From contig CM055095.1 of NCBI GenBank assembly GCA_029204225.1, positions 13,856,049 to 13,920,048 of the forward strand: a DNA stretch of 64,000 nt. Reading direction: 5' to 3'. Positions 42,382-54,036 of the stretch are shown here, in pieces (position 1 is the first letter of the stretch; each line of letters starts with the position of its first letter). Under the pieces are notes generated by a model. The model searched no databases. It saw only the letters and a list, made by a program, of their open reading frames with translations, and had not been told where the DNA came from. This DNA is from Diphasiastrum complanatum (taxonomy: Eukaryota > Streptophyta > Lycopodiopsida > Lycopodiales > Lycopodiaceae). A program made the position numbers and the translations under genes.

Positions 42382-42513
42382 TCTTCCCATTTCCGGCAGA
42401 AGACAATTAAAATTGTTATCAAAAATTCATATCCAGTTGCAATTACACTATCCTCCAACATAGAAATGGAGATCAAAGAAAAGAAAGAGCTTCATAGAGA
42501 AAGTGGCTCATAG
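42382..42513 (+). pseudogene. Second copy of the protease-like C-terminal exon
   Basis: HFRQKTIKIVIKNSYPVAIT repeats, with about half the residues identical, HFRHEALRILVKNSYPVDIP at 41736-41800; both continue with Glu/Met/Lys-rich tails and a stop. A diverged direct duplication, or a second related gene end. Confidence 0.55.
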
Positions 42514-42572
42514 AATAGATCATAAAAAAAGTGATTCATATATGATGTATACAAAAAATTATATGACATAAT

Positions 42573-43055
42573 TGTCGGAAAGTGATGTGCAGAAGATAGG
42601 TTTAGCTCGAAAAGAAACGAATGAAAATAATTCATGTGTCTAGAAAGAAAACTTTTTGTGCATGGCGGAATAAACTATCTTTCTCTTCCTCAATGCATGA
42701 CTACGCCTATCAATTTCAAACAAAACAATAGTGATAGAAATCACGTTTGAACTTATAGTAACTAATCTTTGAAATCGCCAGTACTACAATGATTATGTAG
42801 CCAAACAATTAAGCATAAAAAATTATCAGACAAATAATTAGTCGCGAATTGTTCACGAATTAATCGCGAAGAAATACAAAAACGCATACATTCTGCGAGG
42901 AAAGCTGAACGCAATAAAGGATAGTATTGATTTAGTATGAAAATGTAACATAAGTAAATGAGTACAATAAGTTGCGGATCGAAATCGTGTACTCTATGCT
43001 ATCTCTGAGCGGCTAAAATGAAAGTCTGAATTAAGCACAATGAATAACAGTGTGC
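42573..43055 (-). repeat. Copia X LTR, copy 2, partial
   Basis: Matches the X LTRs at 36016 and 51971 from the TGTCGG end for about 480 bp, then stops. No primer site lies next to the 42573 end, so it is a 3' LTR end or a truncated solo LTR. Confidence 0.75.
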
Positions 43056-45789
43056 CAATCTATATAAGTAACTTTGTCTCTTGCCGAGTGCAAAGATCTT
43101 ATCACTCCTATCAATAATTCTGCATTGATCAGATTCAAATTGAAGTTGTTGATGACTGGATATATCGTTGGCCAAGCTACTTTAGCTTGCGCAACGTCCC
43201 AGAATATATAAAAAAAAATTGCCGATTTTTTGCTTTGGGTAATGACTCCTCGTGGTGGAGGACGCAACCCATAGACTTGTGATTGGGCTGAATTTCTGGA
43301 GGAATTCTGTAGGGCTTTTTCACAATTGACAAATTATATTCGCTTTATTAACTATAGTGAGCAACCAAGAACAAGAATTCTTGGATTTTTTTGTGACCAA
43401 GGTGTCATTTTTTCGGAAACAGACACGGACAAAAATGGCCCAGAAGCCTGTGATGGAAAGAATAAAATGGAACGAATTTTTCTTTTCTTGCAGTGCTTGA
43501 AGCCGTGGGCGTACCAACACTATTTGTTGTTAAGAACAAGAAAAAGCCGGTTCATTCTTCCCCATTTCTAAATCTGTCACTGTGAACCTTACGGTGACTG
43601 TAAAGATTATGAAAAAGGACGAATGAATGTTTTGATTTAGTTGAAGCTGGAATTTGCAATTAAATCCCAAAAACTTCATATAATTGTACTAATTTTTCTG
43701 AGACTTTGATCAAGAAGTGGAGGGCTTTCATGGAGTAAGAACCTGTGGTATGGGACACAGGCAATTTCAAAATGCAGATCTGAAACTAACGGGATCAGTT
43801 GACCATAGTATGGTCGTAAGTCTTAGTGATGCCAAATACTATCGGTCATAAAATAGGTATTTTGTCAGAAATTTGAGATATTGGTCATGGGATATCTCAG
43901 ATTTTCAAAACTGGAAATCCGGCAAGCTATTTCTTTATAAAAGATATATTGGTGAATTTTTAACACGTTAATTAACCTAATTTTTTTGTGATTTCTTGGA
44001 AGGTAATTTTGATTACCCGTTGACCATGGATGATGTCACAAAAATGGTTAATGAAATTGTTTTCTCTACTTGAATCGTCAAGAAATCCTTATTTGCTAAT
44101 AATGATGCAACATTTATTTGGCTTTCAAGATTTTCTCGTATCTTTTCTTTTAACCTTCTCCTGAGCAAATCATGAATGATATGCACCCCTTAGAAACTCG
44201 TGGCATTTCTTGTTAAAAAGGGAGAGAAGTAGGAAGAAAAGAGAGCTATCAAGGATAATCTAGGAGGAATCTGTTATGGATGACGAACTTGTTTTAGAAA
44301 TCAGAGACGATAGGATATTAAGATATTACAGAAATCCTTTATGGATTATAGTAGATATCTAGTTTGAAGATTTAAGCGGGGGAAAATTTAGAAAGTTACT
44401 CTTGCGGTTGATAACAAGTCTGATTGATTTGTGTCAGAACTTGGTAGTTCTATTGCAAGATGGGATTTTGTTGAAACCTGTTCCTAGTTAGATATTGTCA
44501 ACTTGATCTTAGTGTGAACTGAGATCTGTGGGTTGATGCAAGGAAGGAAATTCATGCTAGCAATATATTCTTTTGAGTTAATCTCCGGTTGAGATTTTGG
44601 ATGTGAAATAGCACTCTTTGTGAAATATATTCTCTTAGAGGATAATCAAGTTGCAGGATTCTCGATTATGAAAGTGTTGTGTACAGATCAAGAGTTATCT
44701 GTAGAGATATGCTATGTAGTGAATCTTTATGGGATCATTAAAAAATTTTGTACAAATTTTTAATTCTGTGGATCTACAAAGTATTCCACAAACTAGTTTA
44801 TTTGCATGCATAAACTAGTTGTTGGTTACATAGGCATATTGATGAGAATTGTGTTTAAGACAATTTCTCGCTGGGTTAGAGTAATTTTTCATTGAGAATT
44901 GCTTATTGATCTAGGATTGATTTAGAATCAGATTAAACGTGATGTTTTGGTACCACACTTAGACATTTAAATATTTTGTAAATCCGATACAGTTAATCAA
45001 GTCAAAAGCATTACTTCTGAGTTAGTTGTGAAAAATCAACAATAGTAATCTCACTTATGGATATGATTGTTGAGTTGTATTGCTTATAAGCCACAACATT
45101 TATGAGTCATTTTGGATTCATTTACTGATGCATAGAATACACGAAAACTTTTTGGACTTATCTTTTCTCATTTGGAAAGGATGGAATTCTATCCCAAAAG
45201 ACTCAAGAGAGTTGGATAGTTGTTTGCCAAAAGTTAGAACTTCACGTAATGAGGCCGATAAATCTTAAGTTATTCTAAATTAGAACTTAAGAGGAAAATC
45301 TAGACGTATTCTAGATTGGACCCTAACTTTGGAATGACAATTTGTGCCATGTCTAAAGTAAGGGCGTTTTTTAGATTAAATCCTTATATTGGCACCGTGT
45401 GTGAGTTGGAAAGTCTAGAACTTTCCATCTTACCAAATTGACTATGTTTATATGGATAAAGACTAAGTAATTAGAGTATCTGGTTAGGCTTTATGAATAA
45501 CCAAAGCAACATGATGAACATTTGCGATTCGAAGTTCACTGGTTGCTTTTGGTGGCCGTATTTGCTAAACTAGAGATGACTCTGAACTTAAAGTTCTTCT
45601 AATCACTGGTAGTTGCCTTCTTTTATTGAGTATAGGACAAGAATCCGATGAATTATGATTGATGAATCATAGTTCAGATTCTAGTTATACTTGATCATTT
45701 AAAAGAAGGATTACTCACGTGATCAGAAGATCAGTTAAGATATGTATTCATATTTTCTTAGCAATTTCCTCGGAAAGGAAATTATCCTT
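43056..45789. other. Decayed DNA, probably old gypsy interior
   Basis: 2.7 kb without a recognised domain. Because a gypsy integrase end and 3' LTR follow on the plus strand (45790-46945), this may be the eroded interior of that element, but no protease or RT motif could be read. A frame near 43230 (MTPRGGGRNP) is open for a short stretch only. Confidence 0.35.
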
Positions 45790-46440
45790 GATGGAGATTG
45801 AGGTATAGTAAGCATTTGGCTACCGGTTATAGCTCCTGCGTGCTTATGTATAGTTTTAAACCTATATCACCCATTGCGGTAGAGACTCGGGCTTTCAAGT
45901 TTCAGAAAGTAGTAGATTTCCTACATGATATGCAAGAAATGCTACGGATTGCATGTGAGAATGTCTGGGGTACCCAGGATGGGGACCGACATTATGCAAG
46001 TCTGAAAAGATCACCAAGAGACTTCCAAGTGGGGGATTGGGTATGTTTTGAGAATCCAGAAGGATTCAAGTGTAATGCGTACCAGCTAGCATTACTAATC
46101 GTCCTCTAGATATAGAGGACCATTTTAGATCTTGAAAAAGATCGAATCCTTAGCTTACCAATCGGAACTCCCGGATGGATCTCAAGTGCATCCACGTAAG
46201 TCGTTTCTAAAAGAGTCTACGTGAAGGAGAGAATCTTGGATCTGGAGATTGATTGGACTTGTTGGATGAATCATCGGGTGTGTCTCCACTTGAACCCGAT
46301 AAGATCTTGGATACAAGAACTAAACGATTGAGAAATCATATAGTTATCGAGCATTTGGTTTGATGGAAGGGATGTACAAACGATGATGATTCCTGGGAAC
46401 ATGAAGGAAGCTTAAGTTCTAAGGATAGAACTTGAATAAG
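45790..46440 (+). pseudogene. Gypsy D integrase C-terminus and chromodomain
   Basis: The frame starts in the integrase region (KHLATGYSSCVLMYSFKPIS), passes the C-terminal domain (SPRDFQVGDWVCFENPEGFK) and a separate frame with AYQ-ELPDGSQVHP. The chromodomain follows with HIVIEHLV, a stop in place of Trp, then WKGCTNDDDSWEHEG. A polypurine tract (AAGGGGGGAAGAA, 46438-46450) follows. Only the 3' end of the element is readable. Confidence 0.78.
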
Positions 46441-46450
46441 GGGGGAAGAA

Positions 46451-46945
46451 TGTCATGCTCATGACTGGTCTCGGGTAGCGTGTCCACGCTAGGGACCAGT
46501 AGACCAACAACCCGTAAGTTAATTGTGACTATAAGGGAATTGGGGCCCTTATGTGTACATGGTCATAATTAATGGTTGTAGGCCTAAACACTTGATGGTG
46601 GATTGGTATGGGTCTATCAGTGAGTCATTGGAAAACTGAATGACGTGGCCCAGATAGGCTGCAGAGGTGTCCAGTGAGGTGTCACAGTGCACTACTAGTG
46701 GTGCATGGGCCTTGGAGGATATAAGTATACCTATTGGGCTCTAACTAGTGTATGTTTGATAGCATGACTGGTGGCAAGATGCTGTTGGTGTGATGCCTCA
46801 TTCCTCTCTAAGTGATTGATCTATAGCTTGGGGGCTAGATCCCTTTGATCTAGGTTTGGTTGGGTTGGTTTGTCCACCATCAGGTTCCCTTGTGTTGCTT
46901 GTGATTGGCATGCTTAGAATAGGATCCTTGGATTGAGGACTTTAT
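46451..46945 (+). repeat. Gypsy D 3' LTR
   Basis: Begins TGTCATGCTCATGAC right after the polypurine tract. The end is uncertain; copia 2 gag sequence starts about 46945. No second LTR copy found in the window. Confidence 0.65.
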
Positions 46946-46950
46946 AGGAG

Positions 46951-47754
46951 GTGTCTTCTTGTGCCTCATCAAAAGAGGCTTGGGATTCATTAAAGAGTAT
47001 CTATGAATCCAATAACACTTCAAGAATCCTCATGCTAAGGAATCAAGTCTTTCAAATCATGAAAGAAAGTGGAGAGAGTGGACAAGAGTATGTCCTTAGG
47101 ATCAAATCTCTTAACAAGGAATTGAGTGCTATAGGAGAAAAGATCCAAGATCAAGAGCTAGTACAAATCATATTGAATGGCCTAGGTGATGATCTCACCA
47201 ACTTGGTCCAATCATTTGCTATTCATAACACTCTTCCATCCATTGAAAAGTTGCACAATGTTATTGTGGCCGAGGAAAGTAAACTCCTACACCTCAAGAC
47301 AAGAATGGGAGGCATGTCACTTAATGGAGGAGAGGAGAAAGCAAATTTTACATCCAAAGGCAAGAAGAAACAACATCCATTCAAGAAGAATCAAGGCAAG
47401 GAGGCTGAAATGAAGAATGGAGGATCAACTTCCAAAGGCAAAGTGAAGAACAAGGCAAAGCTCAAGTGTTTCTTTTGTGGGAAGAAAGGACACTTTGCCT
47501 CAGAATGTTACTTGAAGAAGAATCAACAAGCAAATGGAGATCAAGGGGACATTGCTCAAGAGGAAGAAGATGAGGATGGATTCAACACATCCTTAATGGT
47601 TGCATCTACACCAACTTCAAGTCAAGACACATGGTGGATAGATAGTGGGGCTAGTTCCCACATGTCTTTTAACAAGCATTATTTTTCTACTCTTCTCTCT
47701 TGTAATGACTCTAAGAAGTCAATATACACTACTGTGATCAAGAATGCAAGGTAG
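46951..47754 (+). pseudogene. Copia 2 gag with zinc knuckle and protease
   Basis: UBN2-type gag (SSKEAWDSLKSIYESNNTSR, VLRIKSLNKELSAIGEKIQD), a Lys-rich stretch, the zinc knuckle CFFCGKKGHFASEC (about 47467-47510), and the protease with WWIDSGASSHMSFNKHYF (47632 onward). The frame ends at TAG near 47752, after which the polyprotein continues in another frame. The N-terminus is missing. Confidence 0.87.
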
Positions 47755-47810
47755 ATGGTATAGGATCTATTCCTCTTGCTTAGGCACATCTAAAAGGATA
47801 GATCTAGATA

Positions 47811-48893
47811 ATGTTTTGTATATTCCTACAAGTTTCAAGAAACTTGCTTAGTGTAGGACAATTAATGGACAATGGACTAGATGTACATTTCAAGAATGGA
47901 GTTTGTTCCATCTTGAAAAATGATAAGTGCATAGCTAGTGGCATTAAGCAAGGTAGAATTTTCAAGTTGGATGCTAATGTTGCAAATGAAAGTGTGAACT
48001 TGGCTAGGGAGGAGCTATCTCAAGTGGAGCTTTGGCATAAGAGATTAGGCCATCCTAATCTTCAATCCATGGAGTTAATGGCAAGCAAGGAACTAGCTCT
48101 TGAGTTAATGGCAAGCAAGGAACTAGCTCTTGGCCTACCAAAAGCTTTCAAAAAGTGTGGAAAGATGTGTGAAGCATGTGGCCTTGCAAAGTCACACAAA
48201 TCTTCTTACAAGAGATCTTCATCAAGATCTCCCTCTCCCTTGGATCTCATACATTCTGATGTACATAGTTTTTCACATGCAAGTAATGGAGGTGCCTTGA
48301 TGTATGTAGCATTTATAGATGATTGTACTAGATTCACATGGATTGAGTTACTATCAAAGAAAAGTCTTGTATATGAAGCTTTCATTAAGTTCAAGTCTCT
48401 AGTTGAGAAGCAACTTAGTACTTCCATCAAGGCACTAAGATGTGATAATGGAGGAGAGTACACCTCCAATAAAATGAAAAACTTTTGTGAGATCAATGGC
48501 ATTAAGTTGCAATACACTTGCTCCTACACACCCCAGCAAAATGGGGTGGCCGAGAGGAAAAATAGGAATCTATGTGAATGTGCAAAGTCTTTAAGACTTG
48601 ATGCATCACTTCCCATCTCATTTTGGGGAGAAGCTATAACTTGTGCTAATTACTTGTGTAATAGACTTCCTAGTAGTGCTATTGATGGGATCTCACCATA
48701 TAAAGCTTTGTTTGGTAAGAAACCCAATGTAAAAGATTTTAAAATCTTTGGATGTATTTGTTATGTCCACATCCCTTTGTCCCTTTGGAGACAAGAAGGA
48801 AAGAAGATGCTACCTCCTTCAAAGGGATTTTTGTTGGCTATGGATAAAATAGCAAGGGCTATAGGATATATGATCCTATATCCAAGAAAGTAA
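47811..48893 (+). pseudogene. Copia 2 pre-integrase and integrase
   Basis: Pre-integrase LWHKRLGHPNLQSMELMASK and CEACGLAKSHKSSY. Integrase with LIHSDVHSFSHASNGGA (first Asp), ALRCDNGGEYTSNKM (second Asp), YTPQQNGVAERKNRNLCECA (Glu) and the block NVKDFKIFGCICYVHIPLSL. A frame change near 48790 leads to a stop at 48891; the original frame resumes as KVSKDVLFDES. A 30-bp tandem duplication (48075-48134) repeats ELMASKELAL. Confidence 0.87.
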
Positions 48894-50724
48894 AGGTAAG
48901 CAAGGATGTACTTTTTGATGAGTCACAATTTGCTAAAAGCTTGTCTAATGGATCTAACCCATTGTGCATTGAAGATCTTGACAAACCCGAGGAGGATCTT
49001 GACAAACTCGAGGAGGATAAACCCGAGGATGGAGACAAAGATCCTAGTCAAAGAGGGCCAAGAAGATCAACAAGAAGCAAGGCCGAGCCCTCAAGGCTCA
49101 CCTGAACAAGGGAAAGCAAAATGAAGACTCTGCATCTTCTACCTCTTACTCCTTCTTAGTTACATTGCTTGAAGAACCATCATCTTTTGAAGAAGCATAT
49201 AGATCTAAAGTTTGGAGAGATGCAATGCAAGTAGAGTATCATGCATTAGAAGAAAATCATACTTGGAATCTTGTAAATCTTCCAAGAGGGAAGAAGCCAC
49301 TTTCATGTAAGTGGATTTATAGAATAAAGTACAATCAAGATGGATCTATACGTAAGCACAAGACTAGGCTTGTTGCGTAAGGATTTTTTCAAGTAAAAGG
49401 ATTGGATTATGAAAAAATATTTGCACCTGTAGCTAAGCCTGTAACTATTAGATTAATCATTTGCATTTCTACTTTGTTCAAGTGGGATCTCTACCAAATG
49501 GATGTGACAAATGCTTTCTTGAATGGCTTCTTAGAATAGGAAATCTACATGATGCAACCCAAGGGCTTCATCAAGGTTGGTGAGGAGCAAAAAGTGTGCT
49601 ACTTAAGGAAGAGCCTATATGGCTTGAAGCAAGCACCTAGAGCTTGGTACTCTAGGTTGCATGATTTTCTCTATTCCCTTGGCTTTGTACTAAGTGCTTA
49701 TGAACCTTCTTTATATTTCAAATGTAATGAAGGAAAGATCATCATTTTGGTGCTTTATGTTGATGATGTCATTATGACAGGAAATGATGATGAAGGCATA
49801 GGCAAAGTAAAAGTTGATTTATCTAGTGAGTTCAAGATGGTAGATCTAGGCTTCCTTAAGTTTATACTTGGGATAGAAGTGTCTAGAAGTAGCAGTTGTA
49901 CTTTCATAAGTCAATCTAAGTATGCAACTTTCATTTTTGAAAAGTTTGGTATGAAAGATTGTAAGGGGATTGACACCCCTATGGAGCATGTTGTGAAAGC
50001 AACTAATGAAGGTGATGAAGCATCCTTTGAGGACATCACCCTCTTTAGAAAGCTTATAGGCTCCCTAATCTATTTAACCATCACTAGACCTGACTTAAGT
50101 TTTTGTGTAAGCAAGTTGAGTCAAAGTATGCAAGCTCCTTTAGTGCATCATTGGAAAAGTGCCAAGAGAGTGCTTAGATATGTTTCTAGTACTAGATTTT
50201 TTGGCATACTTTATGAAAGATCTAACTTGCACTTGAGAGCCTACTCGGATTCAGATTTTGCAGGTGACAAGATGGATAGAAAGTCCATTAGTGCATTTGC
50301 AACATTCCTTTGTGGATGAGTGATATCTTGGCTTTCCAAAAAGCAAGATACTATCTCATTATCTTCTAGTGAAGCCGAGTACAAGGCATTGACTTCAACA
50401 ACTAAAGAGCTCCTATGGCTAAGAAGACTCTTGATGGAGCTACATGTGCTAAAGGCTGAGGATATCCCTTACATATATTGTGACAATCAAGCTTCTCAAC
50501 AAATTGCTTCCAATCCTATCTTCCATGCTAGAACAAAGCATATTGAGATAGCTCACCACTTTGTGAGGGAGAAGGTACAATCCAAGGAGGTGCAACTACA
50601 TCATGTACCATCATCCGAATGCATAGCTGATATCTTAACCAAGCCATTGTCCAAAGATCCATTTTACAAGCTAAGATATGCTCTTGGAATTGTAGATAGA
50701 TGTACATTAGATTTGCCAAGTTAG
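48894..50724 (+). pseudogene. Copia 2 linker, reverse transcriptase and RNase H
   Basis: After an acidic linker with repeated DLDKPEED units, RT starts at about 49165 (AMQVEYHALEENHTWNLVNL), with VCYLRKSLYGLKQAPRAWYS, the catalytic ILVLYVDDVIMTGND, and MKDCKGIDTPMEHV. RNase H has RAYSDSDFAGDKMDRKSISA, LSSSEAEYKALTSTTKELLW and ADILTKPLSKDPFYKLRYAL to TAG 50722. Three in-frame stops interrupt it: TAA 49378, TAG about 49537 and TGA 50317, the last where Trp is expected. Apart from these the frame is intact over 1.5 kb, so this element is relatively young. Confidence 0.9.
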
Positions 50725-50734
50725 AAGTGAGGAG

Positions 50735-51545
50735 TGTTGAAAATTGTCACTTCCCACTTGTCATTTTTTATTGTAAATAAAGATCAATCATGAGTACAAT
50801 GTTCATGATCTTGTGGAGCCTGTTCCCACGTGTGAAAGAAAGTACTTTTCATATTTGTAAATATCTACTTTGATTTTGTACCAATCAAGTCAAGTGTGAA
50901 CATGATATGACTAGTTTTTAGTCAAGTTGACTAGTCACCTAGAAGTTAGCTTATCCTTGCATGTGCATGAGTAAATTCTCCCACACGGCAAGTGGATGTT
51001 CACACGTGTGTATAGAGTTCTAGAAGATAAGAGTTGACCATTTTTCTTAGATCCTATTTTGTAGGGAATATTTCTATATTCTAGGAGACTAGCTCTTTGG
51101 ATTTTAGCCACATTCTAGAAGGTCAACTTTGGATAAGGATCAAGGATGGATCAAATGGATAGATCTGAGTGGTGTGGCACTCTTCACACGTGTGAAGACC
51201 TGCTGGACTGTATCAGACTCGCGGATGTACTTGATCCATAAAAGGATCATCATTTTGCTAATGAGACGGATGAGACTTTTGCATTCTACACTTTTGATTT
51301 CTAGTCAATAGAATTGTGATGCTATTGAATGATTGCTATCAAGAACCTATGTACTTGCTGTTTCAGGTGCAGGCCGTACAGTGGACAGTACTCCCACACT
51401 TGTGAGGCCGCTCTCACTTGTTTATGAAGATTTGATCCATTGCTCTTGCTTAAATCTAAGTGTAGTGAATCTAGATCAAGATCTAAAGTGTAGAACTTGA
51501 TAGATCCATTGATTAAGCAACCAATAACTCTCTATGATTGTTAAG
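50735..51545 (+). repeat. Copia 2 3' LTR
   Basis: Starts TGTTGAAAATTGTCAC after a purine-rich GTGAGGAG. It contains CTAGTTTTTAGTCAAGTTGA-type repeats. The right end (about 51545, ...GTACA) is an estimate; no second copy is available. Confidence 0.65.
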
Positions 51546-51561
51546 TACAATCATTAATGTC

Positions 51562-51958
51562 CTAAAACTGAAATTTCATCACAAAAGCTTTACCGTCCTT
51601 CGATTTCCACTTTGAGTCGTCATCTTCAGGTTTTACTTCTATACCTATAACAACATCCCATAATTTGTTGGCGATTAGCAAGGTCTTCATCTTAAATTTC
51701 CACAAATAACAATTGGAATTATTCAGCTTGTCTGTGATAAGACCAACTTTACTTTGAAAATCCATCTGGAACTTAGTCTGTCGATTGTATCGATGATGCT
51801 AAGATGTGGTAATGCCAACAATAAGAAATCGATTCTCTGATACTGAAAGGTTGAAAAAAACTAAAGAGTATGATATCAATTTGATATTGCGAAAGATATC
51901 AAGTATTAGAGCTTTTGCTCCGATATCATGTTGGAATCAGATAAAGAAGTAGTGACCA
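51562..51958 (-). pseudogene. Copia X copy 3: gag start and leader
   Basis: The minus strand at 51765-51570 reads MDFQSKVGLITDKLNNSNCY and YLWKFKMKTLLIANKLWDVV, the opening of a copia gag, starting at a genuine ATG. It breaks off at about 51570 next to copia 2. The leader to the primer site follows. Confidence 0.78.
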
Positions 51959-53007
51959 GCTCTGATACCATGTCGGAAAGTGGTGTGTAGAAGATAGGTC
52001 TAGCTCGAAAAGAAATGAATGAAAATAATGTGTGTCTAGAAAGAAAACTTTTTGTGCATGGCGGCATAAACTGTCTTCCTCTTTCTCAATGCATGACTAT
52101 GCCTATCAATTTCAAACAAAATGATAGTGATAGAAATCACGTTTGAACTTATAGTAACTAATCTTTGAAATTGCCAGTACTACAATGATTACGTAGCCAA
52201 ACAATTAAGCATCGAAAATTATCAGACAAATAATTAGTCGCGAATTGTTTGTGAATTAGTCGCGAAGAAATACAGAAACGCATACATTCTGAGACGAAAG
52301 CTGAACACAATAAAGGATAGCATTGATTCAGTATGAACAAGTAACAGAAGTAAATGAGTACAATAAGTTGCGGATCGAAGTCGCGTACTGTATGCTATCT
52401 TTGAGTGGCTAAAATGAAAGTCTGAATTAAGCGCAATGCTGATAAGCAGTGGCACAATAGCAATCTCTAAAACAACTCTAAGAAGTGAGCTAGAATGCTC
52501 AGGAGTGTTCAAGCTCGCAGGCTTGAGAGAGAGAGAGAGCTAACTATTCAATTTTGTTGGCTGGTGATCCGCTGGCACCCATCCGGTCCTTGTCATTGAT
52601 TGTTGATAAGTGGTGAAAATTGGCCGTAAAGCATCTGCACAGATGAACCAAACTGTCACTTCTGCAGAAATGAACTAAAACAGCCACAGGTGACACTGTC
52701 AGGTTTTTCGCGAAAAAGACGAAAAAGGAGAAGGTACCCTTAAATCTCATCTAGGGTTGTCCCACACTTTGCCAGAGTCATTTCCTTAACATTTGAGGCT
52801 CTTTTGGAAAAAGCAAAAAATGCGACACTGTGATTTTACACAAAATTTCTATCAGGCAAAAAATGCGAAAAATGTGAGACCACTTTTTCAACGAGATTCT
52901 TGACAGGCAAAAAATGCGACACTGTCATGAACTCCGTGTAATTCTGCAGACTGTGTAAAAACACTTGTAATTCTACAGACTGTGTAAACACACGGGAAAC
53001 CTGAACA
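51959..53007 (-). repeat. Copia X copy 3: primer site and 5' LTR
   Basis: Primer site TGGTATCAGAGC at 51970-51959 (minus), LTR 51971-53007. Strong similarity to 36016-37103, including the GAGAGAGAGAGAGC run (about 52527). Right end estimated from the two-copy comparison. Confidence 0.78.
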
Positions 53008-53026
53008 ATGTAATTTTGTATTATTG

Positions 53027-53084
53027 TTGGATTATTCTCCTTCTTATCAATCGTCTAATCAGCTTTAATCTTCATCCCAGCACC
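53027..53084 (+). repeat. Copy of repeat Y, plus orientation
   Basis: TGTTGGATTATTCTCCTTCT onward. Inverted relative to the copy at 37104-37162 although the neighbouring X LTRs have the same orientation. Confidence 0.6.
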
Positions 53085-53432
53085 TAAGGACACGCGTAGA
53101 CCGTTTAAGGAGATCCCGACCAAATCAAACGTGCTAGTAAGAGACGGGGCTATATGATCTAGTGGCAAAAATTCTAATAAAAAAAGGGCGTGAGCATGAC
53201 TATAGTAGAAAAATAAAATCATCCAATATGTTTTCAGCTAAATTGTCGAACACACAAGCCAACTGCATCCTAACATTTCAACAATGACTAAGTAACAACC
53301 ATCATAATCTGTAGATATGGTACCATATCATGATGGCTTACTTGCTGCCGGCTAGAAATTACAACACAATTACAACTATCAGCCAGTCACCCCAGTTACT
53401 TAAGTGTGCTGTATTTGGCAAATTCGTATCTC
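53085..53432. other. Unassigned DNA
   Basis: No feature recognised. Confidence 0.4.
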
Positions 53433-53653
53433 GTACCCAAAGTTCCAGGTGCCGCGGTATGGCACGTGGTACGGCACGGGTGCCGTGGGTGCCGTGGAAC
53501 TTCAGTTCCACGACACCTGTACGGCACCTGTTTTTTTTTAGTCATTTTTTTATTGAAAAAGCCCCAAAAAAATACAGGTGCAGTAGTTGTACGGCACTTG
53601 CCCCGGCACTCAGACCTCACGGCACCTGTGCCGTGGGGAACTTTGCTCGTACC
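53433..53653. mobile_element. MITE-like element rich in GTGCCG/CGGCAC motifs
   Basis: Ends GTACCCAAAGTTCC (53433) and GGAACTTTGCTCGTACC (53653) are imperfect inverted repeats. Inside, GTGCCGTG, TACGGCAC and related words recur many times on both strands either side of a central poly-T/poly-A stretch. Such subterminal motif arrays are typical of nonautonomous DNA transposons. No coding capacity. Superfamily undetermined. Confidence 0.6.
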
Positions 53654-53969
53654 TTGTCAAGCTTCTGTTCCTTTAGTCCATGACAGCCTGCTGAAACTGA
53701 GCACTTGGAAAGTTTTGTACCTTTGTCTGTGGTCCAATGCAAGCAACAGATTAAACACTGGCTGATGGGTATTGCATAATAGTGTTAGCCTTATGTAATC
53801 TGCCTTCCAGAAAGTAATCCATTGTGTGAAAAGCAAACGCTGCCATTTCGAATCCGGCGTCATCAGTACCTAGGTAGCTCCAAGTTCCAACGCAGGCCAG
53901 CTTCAGACCTTGCACCTACACCGATCTCGGTGGCTATCAAGTTACAGTGCTACTATAGTCATTACAAGA

Positions 53970-54036
53970 CAATGGGCTCAATTGGTTAGCTTGACATCCA
54001 AAGTTTCTTTGGTCTCAAGTTCGAGCCTTCCCTTGG
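53970..54036 (+). repeat. tRNA-like promoter module, probable SINE head
   Basis: GGGCTCAATTGGTTAG (about 53974) resembles a tRNA A box and GGTCTCAAGTTCGAGCC (54011) a B box, spaced as in a tRNA. No good acceptor stem closes it, so a tRNA-derived SINE or tRNA pseudogene is more likely than a working tRNA. The SINE tail was not located. Confidence 0.5.

Larger units (their letters stand above)
46946..51545 (+). mobile_element. Copia 2: nearly full-length Ty1/copia, 5' end lost
   Basis: Plus-strand copia with gag, protease, integrase, RT, RNase H and a 3' LTR in normal order. The 5' LTR and first part of gag are cut off at the junction with gypsy D. Several stops and frame changes inactivate it. 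Confidence 0.88.

Noticed and set aside
53974-54036. Possible functional tRNA gene
   Set aside because: A- and B-box-like sequences exist, but no matching acceptor and anticodon stems could be drawn; SINE-like origin preferred.
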